48,766 nt of DNA from a virus. Below are positions 33,466 through 40,704 of this stretch, piece by piece. Position 1 is the stretch's first letter. Each line of letters opens with the position of its first letter. The stretch is taken from the IMG/VR virus record IMGVR_UViG_3300044609_000614, positions 1 through 48,766 of that record; one strand, given 5' to 3'. A program made the translations under genes and the position numbers. The notes below the pieces were generated by a model. That model was not told the DNA's origin, ran no database searches, and worked only from the letters and a program-made list of their open reading frames with translations.

Positions 33466-34121
33466 TGCATCGCCTCAGAAATATCTGGGAACTGTTCTTT
33501 GAACACATCCCTGCATTGTTCTGCAATAATCATATGTTCTTTCTGAGTTCCATTTGCAGATCGAAGATCAATGTAATGTACCCACGAACGGCAAGAACCT
33601 GTCATGTAAATACGAGTTGGAGTGTTGATGGGAAGAACAGAACGAGCACATTCTTTTGCAACACCCTGAGAAAGCAACCTATTGTAGAGAAGTTTACTCT
33701 GGGTAAAGTGATCGTCAATTTCTTTTTCTAGTGCTTCCTTGAGAAACTCATCAAGATCATCTGTAGAATTTTGACGGTTCTTAGTATCTTGTCTACGAAG
33801 TTCTGGAACCTCAAGAGTTTCAGTTAGGAGATTTGTATCTGCATAACGTTGAGAAAACTCTTGGAATGTAAAAGACCTGTGACGAAGAATTTGAGCTGCA
33901 ATACCACGATTGGTATTGATTTCTAGAGTCATGTATGCATGTTCAAAAGGACTCCAGTGTTTGTGTTTGATACAGTAACGCAGAAGTCCTGCAGAAGTAT
34001 CAAAGTTAAGTTGGTTATTTGGGTTACTAACCCGAGTAATATAAGAGATTACTTCTTGTGCATTTTTTTCAATTAGTTCACCTGCACCTTGGGTGATTGC
34101 AACTAGTTTAACAGAACTCAC
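33459..34121 (-). CDS. thyX: Flavin-dependent thymidylate synthase
   Basis: 220 residues, the usual ThyX length. Makes dTMP from dUMP with FAD and methylene-tetrahydrofolate, feeding phage DNA synthesis. The ThyX signature is RHRSFTFQEFSQR at residues 80-92 (canonical RHRxxSxNExSxR; here Thr replaces the middle Ser and Phe-Gln replaces Asn). C-terminal NTPTRIYMTGSCRSWVHYID binds substrate. The start is GTG, preceded by AGGAGG at good spacing. A sigma70 promoter lies at 34150-34178. Confidence 0.93.
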   Translation of the reverse strand: MSSVKLVAITQGAGELIEKNAQEVISYITRVSNPNNQLNFDTSAGLLRYCIKHKHWSPFEHAYMTLEINTNRGIAAQILRHRSFTFQEFSQRYADTNLLTETLEVPELRRQDTKNRQNSTDDLDEFLKEALEKEIDDHFTQSKLLYNRLLSQGVAKECARSVLPINTPTRIYMTGSCRSWVHYIDLRSANGTQKEHMIIAEQCRDVFKEQFPDISEAMQW

Positions 34122-34149
34122 ACTATCCTCCTAGATTGGTCTTGTAATG

Positions 34150-34178
34150 ATTTTATCAGTCTTTTGGGCAACTGTCAA
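34150..34178 (-). promoter_or_regulatory. sigma70 promoter TTGACA-17-TAAAAT for thyX
   Basis: Minus strand TTGACA at 34178-34173 and TAAAAT at 34155-34150 with 17 bases between. The -35 box lies inside the end of the upstream 133-residue gene. Expected start near 34143, 22 bases before the GTG. Confidence 0.78.
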
Positions 34179-34557
34179 CCCATGGAGCGCAGATACGCAT
34201 TGGGGGAGCGAGGGACTTACATTCATCTGTGTAACAGACGGTTTCATCATTCTTTTCGTCCACGTATCTTGGTTTGTATTTTCTATCAGACTCTTCAATA
34301 ATTCTATCATACTCAGGTGTAACTCTTTCTAATGCTCTATCAACATCCCTTTTAATTCTACGATCTAGTTTTTCGGGATCTTTGATTATGAGTTCATTTA
34401 GAATGGTTTGTGGAAAATACTTTCTTTGTATCTCATCAAATACATCCCACAAACTAGTTTCGGATACTCCGCTACACTGAGAAAGTGTTGCAATGCTTAA
34501 AGACACTACAACACTTACTATGATTAGTTTATTTCTTTTTGATTTGTCTGAGTTCAT
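34156..34557 (-). CDS. Small exported or membrane-anchored protein, Cys-rich C-terminus
   Basis: 133 residues. N-terminal basic residues then a hydrophobic segment (KLIIVSVVVSLSIATLSQCS), which is a signal or anchor sequence; the LSQC is a poor lipobox because Gln stands before Cys. The middle is charged helix (RRIKRDVDRALERVTPEYDR) and the end has four Cys (VCYTDECKSL and RICAPWVDSCPKD). Probably faces the periplasm, where disulphides can form. Coupled to the next gene by ATGA. A lysis-related role such as a spanin cannot be excluded but there is no direct evidence. Confidence 0.65.
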   Translation of the reverse strand: MNSDKSKRNKLIIVSVVVSLSIATLSQCSGVSETSLWDVFDEIQRKYFPQTILNELIIKDPEKLDRRIKRDVDRALERVTPEYDRIIEESDRKYKPRYVDEKNDETVCYTDECKSLAPPMRICAPWVDSCPKD

Positions 34558-34841
34558 TTTTGAGGTGGTGCATCATACAATTTTGGACTTACCCTACCTT
34601 CACTTTGAACAAGTTTCTTTACAGTGTCTTTTCCAAACTTGTCATAATACATGTCAAAGATATTAACCCTTGCTGATGATTGAACAATGTCGTGCCAGAT
34701 ATTACCTTCCCACTCCATAGTAATTACATAGGCATTATTGGGAAGTCCTTTATGATTGTCTACGGACAAGTCCGCATTCTCTTTTAGAATACGGACTCCT
34801 TTTCTTGCCCACTGTTTGAGTTCATAATCTTCAAAGATCAT
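34554..34841 (-). CDS. Conserved hypothetical protein (95 aa)
   Basis: Start at the ATG at 34841 (MIFEDYELKQWARKGVRILK), which overlaps the stop of the upstream gene by ATGA; the longer frame from 34859 would overlap more and has no better ribosome site. Contains AYVITMEWEGNIWHDIVQSS and MYYDKFGKDTVKKL. Compact alpha/beta look, no recognised family. Confidence 0.7.
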   Translation of the reverse strand: MIFEDYELKQWARKGVRILKENADLSVDNHKGLPNNAYVITMEWEGNIWHDIVQSSARVNIFDMYYDKFGKDTVKKLVQSEGRVSPKLYDAPPQK

Positions 34842-35293
34842 GACCCACGACCACCCCAAACGATATCGGGATATGCCTCTTTAACAACATTCAAAGTAAT
34901 CTTATACTTCTTCTGCAGTTGTTTATCTTTTACTAGACAGACAACCTCTGCTTCATCCTTAGAAAGTCCCTCAAGCATCAGAATGAACATTCGTTCACGT
35001 GCTATGGACTGCAAACCATCATTACCACCTTTTAGAAAATTATAAAACTTACGATGCTCTTGAGTAAGTCGGGTGTGTTCAGTTCCCACTGGAGCATCAT
35101 TTGGTGTGTATGGTACTTCACCTTCTGGAATAAGGGTGATAAGGCTTGTGTCATAGTTCCAGATTAAAAGAGAAACTAGGGCGTCGTTACGATACTTTTG
35201 TAGTAGATCGATTTTTTCTTTTTTCGTCTTTGCATTAGAGATCTTTTGTAGAATCTCTGATTGCAGCAAATCAGATTGATATGGTTCAGTCAT
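34838..35293 (-). CDS. Conserved cyanophage protein, DUF6433-like
   Basis: 151 residues. The pattern NDALVSLLIWNYDTSLITLI, then PEGEVPYTPNDAPVGTEHTR, then FYNFLKGGNDGLQSIARERM and LVKDKQLQKKYKITLNVVKE is one I recall as DUF6433, common in T4-like marine phages, function unknown. It overlaps the RNase H gene by 8 bases and the next gene by 4, so it is in an operon with a replication gene. Confidence 0.7.
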   Translation of the reverse strand: MTEPYQSDLLQSEILQKISNAKTKKEKIDLLQKYRNDALVSLLIWNYDTSLITLIPEGEVPYTPNDAPVGTEHTRLTQEHRKFYNFLKGGNDGLQSIARERMFILMLEGLSKDEAEVVCLVKDKQLQKKYKITLNVVKEAYPDIVWGGRGS

Positions 35294-36173
35294 TGAAATC
35301 CTCCAGTTCAGTCATCAAAGAAAATAATTTGTTTCTATAGAAATAATCAAAATTAACTTTACTTCTTTTCTTAGAAATTAATTCTGCAAAAGAGTTAATA
35401 ATATTCTTTTCTATGTCTTCTGGTATTTGATCTAGATCAACCAGTTTTTTATTGCGATGATAGTTTCTTAGTTGTTCCTCATTGCAATATGTTTCGGGAT
35501 CTCGTTGGATCCACTTATCTATGTTTTTAATAGAGATGGGTTTCTGTCTCTTACCTTCTACAAAAGTGTCGTCAGGAGAAAGAAAGTTTGGAATACCATC
35601 ACTTCTATCTCCTTTGATGATGTGTTCTTTCACATACATCTTCGGGTCAATTCCAGTGACAAACTTCTTTTGCAGAGGGTTGAATTGAGAAACACTAGGA
35701 TACTTTTGTAACTGAATAAAATCTTTATCCCCTGAAAGAACTAGAGTTTTTTCAGGAGTTCTATTCTGTTTTTGCAAACTAATGTTTCTGATTGATTGGT
35801 ACTTACACAGAATGGCAATTACGTCATCTGCTTCTGCACCATAGACTTCGATAACAATAAAAGGAAAGTTATCTCGAATCTCATCTCGTATCTTATTTAG
35901 ACAATCAAAAATTTTGTTCCAATCGAACTTAGATTTTTGACGGTCTTTCTTTCTATTTTGTTTGTAGTATGGAAATACCTGTTTCCTCCAATAATGTTTA
36001 GAGTCATAACAAAGAATCATTTGACCGTATTCTTCAGTAAATTTTTTCTTGTATGACTTCAATGACGATAGAACCATGTGACGAACCATATCTTCGTCAA
36101 GTTCATCGTCATTGTTTTTCAATTGCATCATGAGGTTCGATATCATACACTGATTCATATCGACCAAAATCAT
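35286..36173 (-). CDS. rnh: Ribonuclease H / 5'-3' exonuclease, T4 Rnh-like
   Basis: 295 residues (T4 Rnh 305). A FEN-family nuclease that removes RNA primers from lagging-strand fragments. Acidic metal-binding residues are in place: MILVDMNQC at the start, MILCYDSKHYWRKQVFPYYK, VYGAEADDVIAILCKY, VLSGDKDFIQLQ and KGDRSDGIPN. C-terminal part is basic and helical. Read with the DUF6433-like gene. Confidence 0.9.
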   Translation of the reverse strand: MILVDMNQCMISNLMMQLKNNDDELDEDMVRHMVLSSLKSYKKKFTEEYGQMILCYDSKHYWRKQVFPYYKQNRKKDRQKSKFDWNKIFDCLNKIRDEIRDNFPFIVIEVYGAEADDVIAILCKYQSIRNISLQKQNRTPEKTLVLSGDKDFIQLQKYPSVSQFNPLQKKFVTGIDPKMYVKEHIIKGDRSDGIPNFLSPDDTFVEGKRQKPISIKNIDKWIQRDPETYCNEEQLRNYHRNKKLVDLDQIPEDIEKNIINSFAELISKKRSKVNFDYFYRNKLFSLMTELEDFND

Positions 36174-36175
36174 GT

Positions 36176-36403
36176 TTAATCCTCATCGTAATTTTCTTCT
36201 TCATCTTCGATATGAACGGAGAGTAGTTCACCATCAATGAAGTTTCCGTTTCTGTCAAAAAACTCTGGATGTAGATATTTTTTATATCCAGTGTCCTCAG
36301 AACTTGCCAGATACTCTCTCACAAACCATCCCAGAATACTACCCACTGCAAAAAATAATAATAAAAAGAGAGTGGTGAAATAGAGAAATACTGAATCTGA
36401 CAT
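36176..36403 (-). CDS. Small single-span membrane protein (75 aa)
   Basis: One hydrophobic segment at residues 6-27 (FLYFTTLFLLLFFAVGSILG) followed by an acidic tail ending EDEEENYDED. A strong ribosome site (AAAGGAG) precedes the ATG. 2 bases from the RNase H gene. Similar small membrane proteins are common in cyanophages; function unknown. Confidence 0.7.
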   Translation of the reverse strand: MSDSVFLYFTTLFLLLFFAVGSILGWFVREYLASSEDTGYKKYLHPEFFDRNGNFIDGELLSVHIEDEEENYDED

Positions 36404-36591
36404 TTTTTTACTCCTTTAGTGAGAACTGTTTCCCTTTCTCACAAGAGAAACGTTTACTGTCACAGTATAGACTTTTTTGAAAACTCTAAAACTCTTTTCG
36501 AAAAAATAATCTATTATATTATTTGACGTAGGGGTACTTGTTCTCTCCTTTAGTAAAGCTCTAACATTTTTATTTAGGTTGTTTTTGTCAA
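36404..36591 (-). other. Non-coding gap with orphan ribosome site and late-like box
   Basis: No open frame of use. On the minus strand it has CCTAAATA at 36571-36578 (late-like), then ACTAAAGGAG with no gene behind it, an AT-rich stretch, a hairpin (TTTCTC/GAGAAA, 36436-36451) and then a second ACTAAAGGAG that does serve the 75-residue gene. It looks like the remains of a deleted small gene or a long leader. Confidence 0.4.
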
Positions 36592-37332
36592 TCATATCGT
36601 GAACACTTTTACAATAATATGATTGGAATTGATTCTTCCAGTCGGTTTCTTCTCTTTGGAGTTAATTAGATTGCAAAGATTCTTGGTACTGTTGCGAGTA
36701 CAATTCATTGCAGTTTCCAGAATCTCTTCTGGTTTCCTAAGTGTCTTAGTCCAAGACTTATCTGTATTAAAATCAATGATGGTAGAACCTTTGATTTTTA
36801 GATAGTCACCAACATACAGAGTAAGTTCACGAGTTTTAGTATTGTAGAGACAAACTTGTTTGCAACCTACAATTTCAACAGGACTCAGTGAAGTATAAGA
36901 TGTACTACCAACAAGAACTGGTTCAGTATTGTACTTAACATTCTTGACCATTTTGTTGGGATCAATCTTCTTACGTCGTGAAGAACGTCGAGCGGCAGAT
37001 TTTTCCTGATGGTACTTCTCTACATCATGAATAATCTCTTCGAGAAGTTCAATATATTGACGAAGATGTGGACGAGAAAAATTACTATACGCCTCTACAA
37101 GAAAAGGATCACTCTTCTCGTATGCGAGTTGAGCAATCTCTTTTTCTTCTGCGATCTTTTTATTGTACTCTTTTACCTGTTCGATGGTCTTCTTATCGAA
37201 CCCACTAGAAATGAAGTGTTTGTAAAAACTAAACTTTGGTTTCTTCTTTTCGACAACACATTTATCAATAATAGTATCGATGAGATAGTTAGTCTCATGA
37301 ACGATGTTTTCACGTTTGTCGGTCAGACTCAT
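36592..37332 (-). CDS. Conserved hypothetical protein (246 aa)
   Basis: Charged helical first half (SDPFLVEAYSNFSRPHLRQY, then KYHQEKSAARRSSRRKKIDP), then a beta-rich part with VLVGSTSYTSLSPVEIVGCK followed by QVCLYNTKTRELTLYVGD and LKIKGSTIIDFNTDKSWTKT. I recognise it as a type common in T4-like marine phages but cannot assign a function. It overlaps the glutaredoxin gene by ATGA, so the two are co-translated. Confidence 0.7.
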   Translation of the reverse strand: MSLTDKRENIVHETNYLIDTIIDKCVVEKKKPKFSFYKHFISSGFDKKTIEQVKEYNKKIAEEKEIAQLAYEKSDPFLVEAYSNFSRPHLRQYIELLEEIIHDVEKYHQEKSAARRSSRRKKIDPNKMVKNVKYNTEPVLVGSTSYTSLSPVEIVGCKQVCLYNTKTRELTLYVGDYLKIKGSTIIDFNTDKSWTKTLRKPEEILETAMNCTRNSTKNLCNLINSKEKKPTGRINSNHIIVKVFTI

Positions 37333-37559
37333 TTTAGATTCTCCTTCAGGTACTGGCAGGTCTCTGTGTATCCACCCAATAGTATACCATCTTTCAAGAC
37401 CCGTGGGAACGTATGCGGTTCATCAAATTTGCTAATAAATTCTTCCCGTGTAAAATCTTCTCCTAATCGATAGGAGGTATACTCGATATTAAACTCATCA
37501 AAAAATTTCATTAAGAGTTTACAATAACGACAATTATCACGGGTGTAAACTTCAAACAT
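37329..37559 (-). CDS. Glutaredoxin
   Basis: 76 residues, typical glutaredoxin length. Active-site CRYC (Cys10, Cys13) in MFEVYTRDNCRYCKLL, the TFPRVL cis-Pro motif (residues 50-55) and GGYTETCQYL, the glutathione-binding GG.(T/S)(D/E) region. Likely reduces phage or host disulphides, for example those of ribonucleotide reductase during DNA synthesis. The cytosolic enzyme sits between small genes of unknown function. Confidence 0.9.
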   Translation of the reverse strand: MFEVYTRDNCRYCKLLMKFFDEFNIEYTSYRLGEDFTREEFISKFDEPHTFPRVLKDGILLGGYTETCQYLKENLK

Positions 37560-37561
37560 AA

Positions 37562-37735
37562 TTAACTCCTATGGTTATTCAAATAGTTAAGTTCTTCTTC
37601 AAGATCTTTAATTGTCTTGTCGTTATAAATTCCCTCTTTGTATACCTGATCTAAGATTTTGGGATTGTGATCAAGTTTGTCATAACGAGTGAATAGAATT
37701 TTTTTAATCAATAAATCCTTGTAATGACTAGACAT
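37562..37735 (-). CDS. Very small protein (57 aa)
   Basis: ATG at 37735, TAA at 37562, two bases before the glutaredoxin ATG; AGGAG inside its last codons is the ribosome site for glutaredoxin. Starts MSSHYKDLLIKKILFTRYDK and continues with a charged helix (YNDKTIKDLEEELNYLNNHR). Position 18 bases after the upstream stop and the continuous packing support a real gene. Function unknown. Confidence 0.6.
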   Translation of the reverse strand: MSSHYKDLLIKKILFTRYDKLDHNPKILDQVYKEGIYNDKTIKDLEEELNYLNNHRS

Positions 37736-37753
37736 TGGTTTAAAGATAGAGTG

Positions 37754-38023
37754 TTATGGTGTAGGATTTAAAATATCTTCATTCATTGTAATATCATAGT
37801 ACTCCCTGATTCTGGTTTCTAATTCTTCTGGGGTGTACTGTCTATCATAACCTTCACCTTCCCATAAAAGGATGGTTTCTTCTAATGCAGGATTAGGACA
37901 AATCCTTACTGTTGCATATGTTTTTTGATAGTAATCATCCTTGTAAACACTCATGACTAGTATGGAACTACTTGTTATGTCGTTTCCAAAATCAAAGAAT
38001 GGAGTTTCATTAGTAATTAACAT
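37754..38023 (-). CDS. Small hypothetical protein (89 aa)
   Basis: ATG at 38023 (MLITNETPFFDFGNDITSSS); a TTG three codons upstream is also possible. Contains KTYATVRICPNPALEETILL and an acidic C-terminus (TPEELETRIREYYDITMNED). First gene behind a late box at 38049-38056. No family recognised. Confidence 0.65.
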   Translation of the reverse strand: MLITNETPFFDFGNDITSSSILVMSVYKDDYYQKTYATVRICPNPALEETILLWEGEGYDRQYTPEELETRIREYYDITMNEDILNPTP

Positions 38024-38048
38024 ACTTTTCAATGTAAATTGTATTTAT

Positions 38049-38056
38049 TATTTATA
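38049..38056 (-). promoter_or_regulatory. T4-type late promoter TATAAATA
   Basis: Exact TATAAATA on the minus strand directly after the 3' end of tRNA-Ala, with a second ATAAATA just downstream. Expected start near 38043, 20 bases before the ATG at 38023. Confidence 0.72.
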
Positions 38057-38129
38057 TGGAAGTAAGGGGACTCGAACCCCTAACCTTCGCCTTGCAAAGG
38101 CGCTGCTCTACCAATTGAGCTACACCCCC
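38057..38129 (-). tRNA. tRNA-Ala (anticodon TGC)
   Basis: Acceptor GGGGGTG/TACTTCC (G-T pairs), D arm GCTC/GAGC, anticodon loop TTTGCAA giving TGC (codon GCA), T arm AGGGG TTCGAGT CCCCT, discriminator A. CCA not encoded. The first anticodon-stem pair is a mismatch (G-A). Sits between the porin gene and the 89-residue gene. Confidence 0.92.
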
Positions 38130-38130
38130 G

Positions 38131-38153
38131 AAAAGAGGAGGATAAACCTCCTC
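38131..38153 (-). terminator. Rho-independent terminator after the porin gene
   Basis: Minus strand GAGGAGG pairs with CCTCCTC around TTTAT, followed by TTTT. A late box (38155-38162) lies just before it so that a transcript from that box would begin inside the first arm. Confidence 0.8.
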
Positions 38154-38154
38154 A

Positions 38155-38162
38155 TATTTATC
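38155..38162 (-). promoter_or_regulatory. Late box GATAAATA overlapping porin stop, feeding tRNA-Ala
   Basis: GATAAATA on the minus strand. With T4 spacing the start would be near 38149, inside the terminator's first arm, so RNA from here could not form the full terminator and would continue into tRNA-Ala. Confidence 0.5.
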
Positions 38163-39042
38163 AGAACTTAAATCCTAGACCAGTGGTAAACACAGGGGAA
38201 TAAGTTCCATTAGTTGCACCGTAACTGTTAGCAGCATTAGTGGTAGGGAACTTCAGATCAGCGAAACCAACGAGAGAGTTGGTGATACGACCTTCAAGAC
38301 CAACAGCAAGAACTGCCTGACCCTTACTACCAACGGCAGATTGGAAGTTGGCATCAGAGTTGTTCACAAAAGGAACCTGATAACCAGCAGCAGCGTAGAC
38401 GTTTGCACGACTTACACCAGAAGCAGCACGAGAGATAGACCAGTCATAGGAGACCAGAGCACCACCAGCAGTACCGATGTTACCAGAAGGACCAGCGACG
38501 GCATTCAGGTAAGGACGGAGAGACACAGCATTCTGATTACTGAAAGTCTTCACGGCATAACGTGCCTGCAGAGTACCACCTGAAACGGTCTTCTGAGCAG
38601 ATTCACCAGCACCAGCAACACCTTGCTGATTTAGAAGAACACCTAGACCTAGGTAGTTACCTACGCCTTGTGCCTTTTGTGCAGCGGCAACCTCTAGAGC
38701 GGTTACACGAGCGTTAGTAGCACCAAGTTCCTTGGCGAATTCAGCGCGAAGTGCAGCAGCGAGTTGTGCGTCAGCTGCGGTCTGGAATTCACTGATGCGA
38801 TCAAGACATGCATTGGTTAGTGCAGCGAGTTCAGCACGGGTAGCAGGTTGTCCAGGTTGAAAAGTACCATTGGGATAACCAGCAACACAACCATAACGTG
38901 ATACTAGGTTTGAGATTGCCTGATAAGACCACTCAGTAGGTTGAACATCACGCAGTTGTGAAACACTGGTGACTTGTGCCATGGCAGGAGCAGTTAGAGA
39001 AACAGCAGCAACACCAGCAGCAATAAATGAACGAATCATCAT
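38161..39042 (-). CDS. Porin-like outer-membrane protein with SLH domain, cyanobacterial type
   Basis: 293 residues. Signal peptide MIRSFIAAGVAAVSLTAPAM ending AMA-QV. Residues 28-85 are an S-layer homology domain (VSQLRDVQPTEWSYQAISNL, GCVAGYPNGTFQPGQPATRA), as at the N-terminus of cyanobacterial porins (SomA type). A coiled link (90-120) follows, then a beta-barrel-like C-terminal part ending in Phe (GLGFKF), as outer-membrane proteins do. At about half the usual size of SomA-type porins (about 500 residues) it is short. Base composition is visibly more GC-rich than neighbours, suggesting acquisition from a host. It is flanked by a terminator and tRNA-Ser. Role at the host surface or in the virion is unknown. 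Confidence 0.8.
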   Translation of the reverse strand: MMIRSFIAAGVAAVSLTAPAMAQVTSVSQLRDVQPTEWSYQAISNLVSRYGCVAGYPNGTFQPGQPATRAELAALTNACLDRISEFQTAADAQLAAALRAEFAKELGATNARVTALEVAAAQKAQGVGNYLGLGVLLNQQGVAGAGESAQKTVSGGTLQARYAVKTFSNQNAVSLRPYLNAVAGPSGNIGTAGGALVSYDWSISRAASGVSRANVYAAAGYQVPFVNNSDANFQSAVGSKGQAVLAVGLEGRITNSLVGFADLKFPTTNAANSYGATNGTYSPVFTTGLGFKF

Positions 39043-39085
39043 AGTTTTACAGAATATAAACTTTAAAGTTTCCCTATACAGGGAA

Positions 39086-39172
39086 CGGAGAGAGAGGGAT
39101 TCGAACCCTCGGTGAAGTTACCCCCACACAGACTTTCCAGGTCTGCTCCTTAAACCACTCGGACACCTCTCC
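39086..39172 (-). tRNA. tRNA-Ser (anticodon GGA)
   Basis: 87-base class II tRNA. Acceptor GGAGAGG/TCTCTCC, anticodon stem CAGAC/GTCTG with loop CTGGAAA (GGA, codon UCC), long variable arm, T arm GAGGG TTCGAAT CCCTC, discriminator G. A hairpin with GTTCCC/GGGAAC follows it before the porin gene. Confidence 0.93.
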
Positions 39173-39345
39173 TAATCTTTTGGTCTGGGTTTGTTGCACT
39201 CATTACAATAGAATGAGAACCCAGACTTGAAACACTTTACCACTTGGTAGTGGTCCTTGTCAAGGGGGTATTCAATTTTACATTTTGAACAAGTCCTAGT
39301 CCCACCACCAGCAGAGGTTTGTGAGCGTTGCGAGGAACTGCTCAT
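39172..39345 (-). CDS. Small zinc-ribbon protein (57 aa)
   Basis: ATG at 39345 (MSSSSQRSQTSAGGGTRTCS). Four-Cys zinc pattern: TCSKC near residue 20 and YCNEC near residue 49, with EYPLDKDHYQ between; such small 'C..C...YC.EC' ribbons are often found in phages, alone or next to HNH nucleases. It overlaps the end of the 195-residue gene by 50 bases and ends at the edge of tRNA-Ser. Function unknown. Confidence 0.65.
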   Translation of the reverse strand: MSSSSQRSQTSAGGGTRTCSKCKIEYPLDKDHYQVVKCFKSGFSFYCNECNKPRPKD

Positions 39346-39883
39346 GATAGACCGTGCGACTTGGATTAGGTTTACCATCTTTCATGTCTTGGAGATACTG
39401 GATTATACCACGAACTACTGGGGTGTCTTGGAAGTATTCGTGCATTCTGTAACAATCGAACTTCTCATTGTATTCAATGAAGTCATGAAGAGGATCCATG
39501 TTACGACGGTATCCCCAGATGAATACATCTTCATCTTTGATACCTTCTTTGTTGATGATTTCTAATGGATAAAACTTTTGTCCATCTTCATCTTCCACAG
39601 CATCCTCTTCTCGTTCTTCAGTATTGAACTTGAAGTGAAGACCATCATAATACTTGTCATGCAACTTCTCGTCTGGTGCTACACGAACTCGCTCATTCTC
39701 TGCCATGATGTATTCCATGCGACCTTTCGCATCTTCGTTAGTCAAACGAAATACGATGTTGCCGACATAGTAATGCACAGGACCACCATAAAGATGGGAA
39801 GATTCTCGTCTCCTGAATGATAGATGAGTAATCTCAAATCCAGGATCTTCGTGTTCAGTTTCAACCAATCCTTGTGAAATCAT
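39296..39883 (-). CDS. Conserved hypothetical protein (195 aa)
   Basis: ATG at 39883 (MISQGLVETEHEDPGFEITH); a TTG two codons upstream also exists. The sequence SSHLYGGPVHYYVGNIVFRL and VFIWGYRRNMDPLHDFIEYN is typical of a compact soluble protein; acidic stretch EEREEDAVEDEDG in the middle. No recognised domain. 2 bases after the stop of the ribbon-helix-helix-like gene, so probably co-transcribed with it. Confidence 0.65.
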   Translation of the reverse strand: MISQGLVETEHEDPGFEITHLSFRRRESSHLYGGPVHYYVGNIVFRLTNEDAKGRMEYIMAENERVRVAPDEKLHDKYYDGLHFKFNTEEREEDAVEDEDGQKFYPLEIINKEGIKDEDVFIWGYRRNMDPLHDFIEYNEKFDCYRMHEYFQDTPVVRGIIQYLQDMKDGKPNPSRTVYHEQFLATLTNLCWWWD

Positions 39884-39885
39884 AA

Positions 39886-40047
39886 TCAATAACGTTCAGG
39901 GATTTTTTCGTATTGTTCCATGTGTGCTTTAATTGCCTCTATGATTACTTCTTGAATAGTAATCCCTCTTTCTTCTGCAAGACATGCAGCAAGATAGGCA
40001 GTTTCATCATCCAATTCAATTGTTTCTTCTACAAATTCTTCTTCCAT
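39886..40047 (-). CDS. Small ribbon-helix-helix-like protein (53 aa)
   Basis: ATG at 40047 (MEEEFVEETIELDDETAYLA). A short beta strand (EETIEL) followed by two helices (DDETAYLAACLAEERG and TIQEVIIEAIKAHMEQY) gives the ribbon-helix-helix layout of CopG-type DNA-binding proteins or antitoxins. The strand is acidic instead of basic, so DNA binding is uncertain. Lies directly after tRNA-Ser(TGA). Confidence 0.6.
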   Translation of the reverse strand: MEEEFVEETIELDDETAYLAACLAEERGITIQEVIIEAIKAHMEQYEKIPERY

Positions 40048-40065
40048 AATTTTGGAGGTAAACGA

Positions 40066-40150
40066 CGGAGGGAGGGGGAGTCGAACCCCCAAGGCTGTTA
40101 CACTCGACTGTTTTCAAGACAGGTTCCGTCGCCAATCGGATTGCCCCTCC
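40066..40150 (-). tRNA. tRNA-Ser (anticodon TGA)
   Basis: 85-base class II tRNA. Acceptor GGAGGGG/TCCCTCC, anticodon loop CTTGAAA (TGA, codon UCA) on stem CCTGT/ACAGT, long variable arm, T arm GGGGG TTCGACT CCCCC, discriminator G. Confidence 0.93.
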
Positions 40151-40402
40151 TTATTCTGTTTGACTTCTCATTGCAGCATTGATGTCCATTTGACGAATGA
40201 TATGAATTGGACTCTTTGCATACTTACGAAACTTCTTTAGTTCTTTCTTCAGTTCTTTAAGTCTCTTCTCACTTTCCCTACGATTAATTGCAGCCTCACG
40301 ACGACTTTCATCAATTTGAGATTGAACCTGTTCTTGTACGGATTGAATTACTTCGAGATCCTCATCAACAGTTTCAGATTGTACATCAATTACTTCTTCC
40401 AT
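40151..40402 (-). CDS. Small coiled-coil protein (83 aa)
   Basis: ATG at 40402 (MEEVIDVQSETVDEDLEVIQ); an ATG at 40411 would lie upstream of the start expected from the late box 40413-40420. Charged heptad-like helix (ESEKRLKELKKELKKFRKYA) through the second half. Ends one base before tRNA-Ser. With the late box the leader would be only about 5 bases. Function unknown. Confidence 0.6.
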   Translation of the reverse strand: MEEVIDVQSETVDEDLEVIQSVQEQVQSQIDESRREAAINRRESEKRLKELKKELKKFRKYAKSPIHIIRQMDINAAMRSQTE

Positions 40403-40412
40403 AAGGTTCATT

Positions 40413-40420
40413 TATTTATA
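40413..40420 (-). promoter_or_regulatory. T4-type late promoter TATAAATA
   Basis: Exact TATAAATA on the minus strand, overlapping the stop of the upstream small gene and abutting the 83-residue gene. Confidence 0.7.
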
Positions 40421-40571
40421 CGTTGTGTTTGGTTCTTAGTTCACGAATAAGTTTTTGGGTATACTTAATACCATCAGCAAACTGAATGTCTGCTGCGGTC
40501 TTAGCATTTTTTCGACTCAACTGTTCTGTGTGTTGAAGTCGATCTGTCAGATCATTAAAAAATTCACTCAT
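40416..40571 (-). CDS. Very small protein (51 aa), start uncertain
   Basis: ATG at 40571 (MSEFFNDLTDRLQHTEQLSR) chosen because a sigma70 promoter (40594-40622) places the transcript start near 40587. The frame is open further: an ATG at 40697 (MINENTPYKLAEIIRDTWPG) would give 93 residues, starting just after the psbA terminator, and would contain the promoter inside the gene. Neither start has a clear ribosome site. Helical, basic C-terminus. Function unknown. Confidence 0.5.
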   Translation of the reverse strand: MSEFFNDLTDRLQHTEQLSRKNAKTAADIQFADGIKYTQKLIRELRTKHNV

Positions 40572-40593
40572 ACCAATTTTATTCGGTGAGTAC

Positions 40594-40622
40594 ATTGTAG
40601 GGGATTTTCGGTTCCTTGTCAA
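40594..40622 (-). promoter_or_regulatory. sigma70 promoter TTGACA-17-TACAAT
   Basis: Minus strand CACTTGACA with -35 at 40622-40617, 17 bases, TACAAT at 40599-40594. Drives the small genes between psbA and tRNA-Ser. Confidence 0.75.
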
Positions 40623-40704
40623 GTGGTCATTGAAGAGACCCGGCCACGTGTCTCGGATAATTTCAGCAAGTTTGTATGGAGTATTCTCGTTAATCATAGG
40701 TACT

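Noticed and set aside
39230-39265. TTGACA in the zinc-ribbon gene as a promoter for tRNA-Ser
   Set aside because: Best -10 (TAAAGT) needs 18 bases and lies in coding sequence; too weak to list.
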